Source: G965276765 sp965276765
GTDB taxonomy: Bacteria > Actinomycetota > Acidimicrobiia > Acidimicrobiales > Palsa-688
Assembly: GCA_965276765.1 (NCBI GenBank)
Contig: OZ255627.1
Span: forward strand, 5,197,361 to 5,261,360
Direction: 5' to 3'
DNA length: 64,000 nt
The translations under genes and the position numbers were made by a program. A model generated the notes under the pieces. The model had not been told where the DNA came from and searched no databases. It worked only from the letters and a program-made list of their open reading frames with translations. Of this stretch, positions 25,325-33,000 are shown one piece after another. The first letter of the stretch is position 1. Each line of letters starts with the position of its first letter.

Positions 25325-26390
25325 CGGCTTGGGCGGATACGTGTTCAACGAGGTCAACACCGGCGTCTACGCAGCTCCCTCGGAGATGACGCTCGGCGAA
25401 TGGCTGACGGGTAGCTGGCTGCCCACCATGCGGACCCAGATCAGGGCGAGCACCTGGGACAGCTACGACCGCCTCATGCGGCTCCACGTCATCCCCACCC
25501 TCGGGCACCGGCCCCTCCACCAGCTCACTCCCCCGATGCTCAACAACCTCTATCCCGACCTGATGGAGCGCGGCAGCCGGCGGGGAAGACAACCACCGGA
25601 CTCAACGCCAAAACCGTCCGCCACGTCCACACCACACTGCACAAGGCCCTGGCCGATGCCACCGATGCCGGGCTCTTGACCAACAACATCGCGGAGCGAG
25701 CCAAGCCGCCGAAGCCTCGGGTGGCCAACAGGAACGAGATGAAAGTTCTGGCACCCGGATCAACTCGCCAGGTTCCTCGTCCACGTCGAGGGCCGCCGCC
25801 TTCAGGCTGCGTGGCACCTGGCAGCAATGACAGGCATGCGCCGAGGTGAGGTCCCCGGGCTCCGGTGGCAGGACGTCGACCTCGAGCGTGGCCGTCTGGC
25901 TGTACGCCACACCCTCGTCTCGGTCAACTACGCCATCAAGGACTCGACGCCCAAGACCCATCAGGCGCGCACGATCGACCTCGACGAGCAGATGGTCGAG
26001 CAGCTGCGGGCTTACAGGAAGCGCCAGGAGCTCGAGCCGGCGGACTGGGGGCGCCGGCTATCAGCCAAGCGACCTCGTGTTCCGACAAGAGGATGGTTCC
26101 CCCCATCCATCCCGACCTCTTCAGCCAGGGTTTCGAGAAGCTGGTCCGAGACTCCGGACTCCCCCGGATCCGACTCCACGGCCTGCGCCACACCCGCGCC
26201 ACCATCGCCCTCCGGGCAGGCGTGCCGGTCAAGGTGATCAGCGAGCGGTTGGGACATGAGGATCCGGCCTTCACCATGAAGCAGTACGCCCACGTCATCC
26301 CTGGCATGCAAGCGGAGGTATCCGCGCTCGTCGCACGGGTGCCACAAGACCTGACCGCTCTGTTTGGACAACAAGCCGGCCCGAAGGGCC
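25325..26390 (+). pseudogene. Tyrosine-type site-specific integrase, decayed
   Basis: SAM-like core-binding domain (MTLGEWLTGSWLPTMRTQIR, STWDSYDRLMRLHVIPTLG) is followed, after a frameshift near 25.57 kb, by TVRHVHTTLHKALADATDAG. After another near 25.75 kb comes WHLAAMTGMRRGEV with the first catalytic Arg, after further shifts near 26.06-26.11 kb HGLRHTRAT (HxxR), then LGHED and the nucleophile in MKQYAHVIP. All catalytic boxes are visible, but about four frameshifts and the missing N-terminal arm-binding domain make it inactive. It marks an old integration event at the edge of the accessory island. Confidence 0.8.
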
Positions 26391-26680
26391 GGTGCGTTAG
26401 CAACGGGCCCCCCGGGGCCCGTCATGCCTTCTCTGGGGGAAAGGCAACGGCACGAGGCGACCTCCGGCCGCCTCGCTACCGCCCTCGTTCGCTGCGTCTC
26501 TCGGTTGGTGTCAAACGAAGCTTCGGCCGATCGTCCGACAGAGCAGATGGTGCTGACGGGTGGGGCAAGGTCCGGCCGGGTGCGTCTGACGGAGGTTTGA
26601 CACGCCAAACGAAATGGCTGCTGGACGCGACGAAGCCCTGGCCGGAAGTGACTCCTGACCAGGGCTTCTGTAGTGGCGGG

Positions 26681-26708
26681 GGCCCGATTGTCGCGTTAGC
26701 TCCAACGC
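26681..26708 (+). repeat. Repeat B, copy 1
   Basis: Core GGCCCGAT-nnn-CGCGTTA followed by GCTCCAAC. Same core at 28880, 35651 and 42790, all in the same orientation. In this copy the longer stem seen in copies 2 and 3 is absent, but a small local hairpin GCGTT/AACGC (26693-26708) can form. Confidence 0.65.
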
Positions 26709-26732
26709 GAACCGCGACGGTACCGGTTCGCG

Positions 26733-26901
26733 CCGTCCTCCGGCTCGACGACGAAAGTGCCACCTGACCTGGGTCGAAGCTCCAGAACATGCTGGCACAC
26801 ACCGTCTGACCACATCCACGCAAAAGGCACCCGAGCATCGAGCTGGGTCGCAATTTCGGCCAGTCATAGGTTCATATCGGTGTCGATAACTACGACCGGA
26901 C
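26733..26901 (+). repeat. Repeat A, copy 3
   Basis: CCGGCTCGACGACGAAAGTG, ACCTGACCTGGGTCGAAG, then TCATATCGGTGTCGATAACT and ACGACCGGAC, closely matching copy 1 at both ends with a divergent middle. It lies directly downstream of repeat B copy 1 and upstream of the ArsR operon. Confidence 0.7.
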
Positions 26902-27072
26902 CTTCGGGTTCCGTAACCCGGGGCCAAGGGCGATCGTGCCCAGGCAGACCGATGAGCGCCCGTAGGGTCCAACCCACCCTGCAGCAGCGGACGCCCGGAT
27001 CCGAGCGCACGATGACGGCGGTCAAGGACAGCGCTGTACAGGCGCCAGGACCTGCCGAGTTCAACCTTGGGG

Positions 27073-27122
27073 TTGACAACCGGGTAGCGGTGACCTACCG
27101 TTCTATTCAACCAAAGAGTTGA
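27073..27122 (+). promoter_or_regulatory. Promoter and operator of the ArsR operon
   Basis: TTGACA (27073-27078), 17 bp, TACCGT (27096-27101), then an inverted repeat TCAAC-caaaga-GTTGA (27107-27122) over the start-site region, directly before the GAGGAGG ribosome site. Typical position for ArsR autorepression. Confidence 0.6.
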
Positions 27123-27132
27123 GGAGGGTGGG

Positions 27133-27489
27133 GTGGCGGCGCAGGCAATCGTGACCGTGTTCTCGGCGTTGGCCGACGAGACGAGGCTTGACATCGTGAC
27201 CCGGCTCGCCGCCGGCGACGCGACGTTGAGCGAGCTGGCCGAGCACTACGACATGTCCATCCAGGCGGTGTCCAAGCACCTCTTGCTGCTCGAAGACGCC
27301 GGGGTCGTGTCCCGCCGCCGCGAGGCACAGCGTCGACCGGTCCGATTGGAAGCGGAGGTGTTCGACCTCATGACCAAGTGGATCGAGCGATATCGCCAGA
27401 ACGCCGAGGCTCGCTACCAGCGCCTCGACCAGCTGCTCGGCAAACTCGACGACCAAACCCCCGACAAGGACCAAGGAGCAACGACATGA
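27133..27489 (+). CDS. ArsR-family regulator
   Basis: 118 residues, GTG start after GAGGAGG. Winged helix: VFSALADETRLDIVTRLAAGDATLSELAEHYDMSIQAVSKHLLLLEDAGVVSRRREAQRRPVRLEAE. No metal-binding cysteine motif, so it belongs to the non-metal group that is paired with AHSA1/SRPBCC proteins. Its stop overlaps the next start by 4 bases (ATGA). Confidence 0.93.
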   Translation: MAAQAIVTVFSALADETRLDIVTRLAAGDATLSELAEHYDMSIQAVSKHLLLLEDAGVVSRRREAQRRPVRLEAEVFDLMTKWIERYRQNAEARYQRLDQLLGKLDDQTPDKDQGATT

Positions 27490-27971
27490 CGACCACCACC
27501 AACCGACAGGCCCAGATCACCATCGACGACACGACGCCGTCGATCACGATCGTCCGGGAGTTCGACGCCCCGGCCAAGGCCGTCTACCGGGCACACGCCG
27601 ACCCGGACCTCTTCGTGCAATGGGTGGGCCCCGACAGCCTCGACTCCAGCCGTGTCGACCGCTGGGACTGCCGCACCGGTGGGGAGTGGCGCTACGTTTC
27701 CATCCGAAACGACGAGGAGCACTGGTTCCGGGGGTGCTTCCACGAAGTCCGGCCGGGCGAGCTCATCGTCCAGACGTTCACCTACGAGCCGTGGGCCGAC
27801 AATGTGTCGCTCGGACGGTATGTCTTTGAGGACCTGCCGGGCGGCCGCTGCCGGCTCACTGCGACGTCGCTGGTCGACAGCTTCGAAGCCCGCGACGCGT
27901 TTGTGGCCAGCGGCATGGACGTCGGCGTCCAGGAGGGTTACCGCAAGCTCGACGCCCTCCTCGCCCGATGA
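27486..27971 (+). CDS. SRPBCC (AHSA1-like) domain protein
   Basis: 161 residues; START-like fold recognisable from ITIVREFDAPAKAVYRAHADPDLFVQWVGP, then GGEWRYV, HWFRGCFHEVRPGELIVQTFTYE and the final helix VGVQEGYRKLDALLAR. Such proteins bind hydrophobic small molecules and are regularly co-encoded with ArsR regulators. Ligand unknown. Confidence 0.92.
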   Translation: MTTTTNRQAQITIDDTTPSITIVREFDAPAKAVYRAHADPDLFVQWVGPDSLDSSRVDRWDCRTGGEWRYVSIRNDEEHWFRGCFHEVRPGELIVQTFTYEPWADNVSLGRYVFEDLPGGRCRLTATSLVDSFEARDAFVASGMDVGVQEGYRKLDALLAR

Positions 27972-28007
27972 TGGCGGCACCCGCGACCGCCGCCCGAGGA
28001 GTAGATC

Positions 28008-28613
28008 ATGGGAGAACTGATCGTCGACTTCATCACCTCCTTGGACGGGTACGCGTCGGCGGAGGGCTGGCCGGGGTGGTGGGGTCTCGAAGGCCCCGAG
28101 TACCTCGCCTGGCTCGACGAGCGACCCGAGTCCACGCTGCTCATGGGTGCGAACACGTACCGGCTGATGTCGGGCTTTGCTGCCGGCTCCACCCCGGCGG
28201 GGATCGACGAGTTCTCCACCGAGGAGGAGAGCACCTTCGGCGGACTCACCGGAGCGTCCAAGGTGGTGTTCTCGTCCACCCTCGAAGAACCGCTCTCGTG
28301 GGCGAAGACCACCCTGGTACGCGGCGACGCGGTCGAAGCGGTGCGGGCGATGAAAGCGGACGGGCCGGGCCTCCTGAGCACCATCGGCAGCCTCAGCCTG
28401 TGCCGGTCGTTGCTGTGGGCCGGACTCGTCGACCGCTTCCGGGTCGTGATGTTCCCGGTCATCACCGGCGCCACCGGCTCAGAACGCATCTACGACGGCT
28501 ACCCTGACGTCGCGCTCGACATGATCGCCAGCAGTACCTTCGACGGGCGGATCCAGCTCGTGGAGTACAGGCCACGGATCCTCGAACACCCACCGCTCGA
28601 CGCCACAGGGTGA
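28008..28613 (+). CDS. Dihydrofolate-reductase-fold protein (RibD C-terminal type)
   Basis: 201 residues. LIVDFITSLDGYASAEG at the N-terminus, LLMGANTYRLM, KVVFSSTLEEPLSW, and GLLSTIGSLSLCRSLLWAGLVDRFRVVMFPVITGATGSERIY match the RibD_C/YyaP-YwjB group. These use NADPH but their natural substrates are mostly unknown. Third gene of the ArsR operon, ending in a strong hairpin. Confidence 0.9.
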   Translation: MGELIVDFITSLDGYASAEGWPGWWGLEGPEYLAWLDERPESTLLMGANTYRLMSGFAAGSTPAGIDEFSTEEESTFGGLTGASKVVFSSTLEEPLSWAKTTLVRGDAVEAVRAMKADGPGLLSTIGSLSLCRSLLWAGLVDRFRVVMFPVITGATGSERIYDGYPDVALDMIASSTFDGRIQLVEYRPRILEHPPLDATG

Positions 28614-28640
28614 CGGGGTGCGAGATCGACGCACCCCGTC
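28612..28640 (+). terminator. Hairpin ending the ArsR operon
   Basis: Perfect 11-bp stem GACGGGGTGCG / CGCACCCCGTC with a 7-base loop, overlapping the stop codon of the DHFR-fold gene. Confidence 0.75.
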
Positions 28641-28859
28641 GTCGAGACTCCGGGCAGGAGCCTGGGCTGAGGTCCGAGGCGGTCGTGCGCCGATACCTGT
28701 CCAATTGAGGGGTCCCCCGGAGCAAGCGCCCAACGTTCAACATCCACGCCAAATGACACACATAGAGGAGTGGCCCTGCAGTTGTCGATTCAAATCGGCG
28801 TAGCAGAGCGATGGTTCGCCTCGTCGACCAATGCCATCCTCCCAGCTCGGCATGGCGAG

Positions 28860-28906
28860 TGTAGCTATGAGATTTCCACGGCCCGATACCCGCGTTAGCT
28901 ACAACC
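28860..28906 (+). repeat. Repeat B, copy 2
   Basis: Core GGCCCGATACCCGCGTTAG. A perfect 8-bp stem TGTAGCTA (28860-28867) / TAGCTACA (28896-28903) encloses the core in a 28-base loop. Lies in the 28641-29162 stretch, which otherwise shows no gene, just before the module containing the giant NTPase. Confidence 0.7.
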
Positions 28907-29162
28907 GATCACGCCGCGTGTTGCGTTGAGACGGTGCTGCCCTTGGCGGCGTAGCCACCGCCACTCACAGTCACGGGGTTGCAGGTTCGTAGCGGCGTCG
29001 GGGCAGTCATCAGCGGGCACCGAAGCGATCGGGCACCTGCGGACGCTCAGCGGCATGAGCGGACTCTTCCGTCGCGACCAGCACCTACGTTGAACTGGCT
29101 CGACGTGCGCGGGCCGGTGAGCGGCCAACGGCTGTCGGCAGTTCCTCGTACTGTCCCGCCTC

Positions 29163-29836
29163 GTGGACGAGCTCCCCCGCACCAGCACCCGCCGCACCGC
29201 CATGGAGAAGGTCACGGAGGCGGCGATCAGCACCATCCGCATCGTGGGAGGGCCGCTCGCCGTGGCGTTCGCGACCATCGCCGGCTTCTCCGTCAGCAAG
29301 CGGACCGATGCCTGGCTTGAGGACCTCGCCGCTGAGCTGAGGTTGAGCGGCTCGGCCTGATCCTCGAGGACCTCGCCGAGAACCCCGCCTTTGTCGACGC
29401 AGTCGTCGCCGCGACCAGGGCTGCGCAAGCCACCCACGACCCGGACAAGCTCCGCGCGCTGCGCAACGGCGTGCTCCACACGCTCGACGACGACGCGCCG
29501 GCCCTCGACGAGCAGGCTCGGTTCCTGCGCCTGATCGAGCAGTTCACCGCCGGGCACCTGGCGCTGCTCAGCTTCCTCGACGAGCCGGGCGGCACCTTCG
29601 ACCGGGCCGGGATCCCGCGGCCCGACATCCTGGGCGCCAGGGCCCACCTGGTGAACCTGCTTCCAGCGTTCGCCGGACGCGAGTCGTGGGCCGCGCTGCT
29701 CATGCACGACCTGTCCGACGCGCAGCTCACGGCCTCGCCGTCGCTCGGCGGGATGATGACCGGCGCCGGACTGTGGCCGCCTGGGACGAACGACCTCGGC
29801 AAGCGGTTCCTGGCCTTCATCGCCGACCTGCCTTGA
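29163..29836 (+). pseudogene. Conserved hypothetical protein, one frameshift
   Basis: The first part (RRTAMEKVTEAAISTIRIVGG, LAVAFATIAGFSVSKRTDAWL) ends at a stop at 29360. The natural continuation (ERLGLILEDLAENPAFVDAV, ATRAAQATHDPDKLRALRNG, FLRLIEQFTAGHLALLSFLDEPG to LGKRFLAFIADLP) is in another frame from about 29.34 kb to 29836. Joined, it is ~224 residues: an N-terminal hydrophobic segment and a helical C-terminal domain. I recall similar uncharacterised proteins in other bacteria but know no function. It sits beside the NTPase gene on the opposite strand. Confidence 0.6.
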
Positions 29837-30045
29837 GCCGCCCCTTCCGAGGCCCGGTGGGGCGATGCCTCACGTTTCGCGGCATGGACAGGACTGAAGA
29901 CCAGCTTGACCTGGCGCTCCGCTCCGTCGCCGGGGTGGGCGCAAGCGTCGACGGCCACAAGTCATCAGAGTCGCCGCAGGTCGAGACCGGCGGAGCATGC
30001 CGACCAAGTCGAGGACTTCCTGCAGTGGGACCGGGGGTCGGCGCC

Positions 30046-33000
30046 CTACGCGTCGAGTTCGAGCTCCTGCTGTAGCTGGAGAGCCTGCTCGTCGCCGGCG
30101 ACTGCGAGCTGGTCGAGCAGCAGCCTGGCCCGGCGCGGCGCGTCCCCGGGCGGCGGGTCGCGCAGCGCAACCCGTAGGAACGCGACGGCGTACCGCGAAT
30201 GCCGCCGCAACGTCTCGACGTCGTCGCCGAGGACGCTCAGGGCGATTCTGATGCCGAGGTCGGTGCCGAGCCCGAACAGCCGGCCCGCGAACATGATCGC
30301 CCGGTCAGCCCGGTCGGCGCGACTGCGGAACGCGCCGATCCACCGCATCCCGAGCTCGGCGGTGGTCCGGAGCGGCCAGTGGCCTCCGTCTTCGGGCGGG
30401 ACCAGGAGCAGCGCGTCGTCGAGGTCGTCGACGTCCCGGTGGTTCGGCTCCTCGCGGGAGATGCCGGGCGCTGTCAGGTCGCGGTGGTCCGGCATGAGGC
30501 GGTCCATGACGAGCGGCCACGCGTCGTGGAGCTGCTCCGCGGTCTGCTGGTCGACGGCCTGGCTGGCCAGCGCGGTCAGCAGACCGGCGAGCTGCTCGCC
30601 GACCGGGCCGAACGCGTCGAGGCGGCGGAGCAGGGCGTCACGGTCCCCGCGCAGGACCCGGCCGGCTAGCGCCGAGTCGACCGCCTGCCGCCACGCACTG
30701 GTCCGGCTGTAGTGCCTGCGGGCGTACGTGGCCGGCCACACGCGGGAGTCGTAGTCGACGACCGCGTCGAGCAGGGCGGCTGCGGTCGCGCCGTGCCCGC
30801 ACTCGAGCTGCTCGCCGGCCGTGAGCAGGTCGACGGCGAAGGCTGCGCTCCCGACTTCGACGGCAGGGCCCTCGGCCGCGGCGAGGACGTCCTCGAGCGG
30901 CTCGGGGAGCGTCGCCGGCGCGTACCCGTGCCCGGCCTGGCTGAGCTCGCCGTACCCGGCAGTCGAGAGCATGCGACGCGTGGCGGCGAGCACGGCGTCG
31001 TGCGGCGCGGCCGGGTCGTCGCACGGCAGCGCCCACAGCGGCCGCAGGGCCGCGACGAGCCGGCGCCTCGTCTCGTCGTAAGGGCTGGCGGCGACCTGTT
31101 CGATCGCGGCGGCGACGTCGCGTGCGGTCACCGCCGCCCGCGCGGCGACCTGGGGTTCGCGGAGCAGGAGGGGAAGGACGGTCGCCAGGGACCGGTCGTG
31201 GCCGTCGTCCCACACCATGTCGTGGACGTGCTGGCGGGCGGCCGGCTTGTCGTCGTTGTTCTGCGGCAGGGCGTCGCGCGGCGGGGGCGCCCAGTCCGCG
31301 ACGACCGCCGCGCCTTCGCGCAGGACCTTGACCGCGTCCGCGAGTTCGGCGTCGTCGACGGCGACGCCGGCGGCTGCCGCCATCACGAGCGCGCCGGCCG
31401 CCGCCGACGCGACGTCCAACGGCGCGTACATGCCGTCCGAGCCGCCGGAGAGATGGGCGACGGCAGCGCGCCAGACGCCGAGTGCGCCGGCGATGTCGTC
31501 CTGCCCGTCGCGCAGGGCCGCGGCCTGCCGCATGATCCCGGCGCCGCTCAGCGCGCGGGCGGCTTGGTCTCCGCCGGACGCCGCGAGCGCGGCGGTCACG
31601 CCGTCGGGGTACTCGACGCTGACCGCTACGCCGTCGTCGTGGCGCTGGGCGCGGTAGTGGCTGACGTCGAGCTCGCTCGCCCAACGCTGCGCCAGCAGCG
31701 CCCCGTCCGGGCCGGGAAGTTCGGCGGCGTTCGCGCGGAGCTCTGCTGCAAGCTTGGCGAGCCGTTCGCGTTGTTCGTTATCGCCGCTCAGGACGAGGTG
31801 CATCGCGACCTCGCTCATCGTCCAGTGCAGGCGCGTCGACTCGGGGACGGCGAGCGCCGTCCCGCCGGACTCGTGAACCTTCCGGCTGACCTCGAGGTGC
31901 CAGACGAGCGGGTGGACGAGGAACATGTCGAGCTCGTCGGTGACTTGGTCGATCGCGTCGATGAGGACGGACACGGCCACGGACGCGAAGGCGACGCTCG
32001 TGCCCGCTCCGAGGACCCTGTCGCGCGCGGCGGCGGGCGGTGTTCCGTTCCGAACCTGCTCGGCCGTCCACGCGCGCAGCGCCATAAGCGCGGACAGCGC
32101 GGGGCCGGGCCCGGTGCTGGTCCGCCGGTGCCACATCCACGCCGAGTCGGTCCCGGTGTGCGCGAGGCCGGGCCCGAGGGCGAGCGAGTGGACGCCGTCG
32201 CCTGTGGCGTGGCCGGTCTCTGCCTTCGCGCGGCCCGCCGTCGCAGCGTCCACGACCGCGCCGATCAGGCGCAGCCCGCGGTCGGGGTCGCTGGCGAGGA
32301 GCGCCGCGAACGGCCCGAGCGCCGGGTTGGACTGGTTGTTCCCCAACGGGAACATCGACAGGTGCTGCGACTGGCGGTAGTCGTGCTCGCGGACGCCATC
32401 GAGGTCGTCGAAGCCGTCGTCGTCGGTGTCGAACGGCGACCAGTACTGCCCTCTGGGTCGAGGGCGCCGCCCTTCGTCGTCGGTGCGGCCGTCGAGGGCG
32501 AGGCCGACGCCGAGGTAGTACAAGCCGGCGAGGCGGAGAAGGAGGTCCGGGCGGGTCCGGGCGAGAGCCGCGGACGCCCACCGCGACTCGACGGCGTCCG
32601 CGATGTCGGACGGGCGCCGCCGCGCGCGTTCGGCGAGCCACTGCTCGTGCGGCTCCCCGAGGTGCCGGCCGAGCATCGCGAGGATTCCGGTCGCGTGCCG
32701 GGGAGGGTCGCCGTAGCCGATCCCCTCTGTCCAGCCGAGGACGGCCTGCGGGAGCAGGGCGGCCTCTTCGAGTCCGTCGTCCGGCTCGGCGCCGGCGGCG
32801 ACCGCCGCCTCGAGGTGGGCGTGGACGAGGCGCAGCGCGCGGGGCCGGAGCCGTTCGGGAACGTCGCCGGCGAGCCGTGCAAGCAGGTGGACGGTCGGCC
32901 CGGACAGCGCGGCGTCGAGCCGGACGGGCTCGGCGGTGTCGCCGGGCTGGCTGCGCCCGAGCCGTTCCGCGACGTCGATCAGCCGCAGCAGGCCCGCGCC

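Larger units (their letters stand above)
26391..27072. other. Gene-free stretch with repeats
   Basis: No convincing coding sequence. It holds repeat B copy 1, repeat A copy 3, and a separate pair of 9-bp inverted repeats, GTGTCAAAC (26508-26516) and GTTTGACAC (26595-26603), about 80 bp apart. The run of short repeats next to a dead integrase suggests accumulated insertion scars. Confidence 0.5.

Noticed and set aside
28780..28815. tRNA 3' end or att remnant (GTCGATTCAAATCGGC)
   Set aside because: Looks like a T-arm at first, but the stem does not pair properly and no acceptor or anticodon arm can be built upstream.
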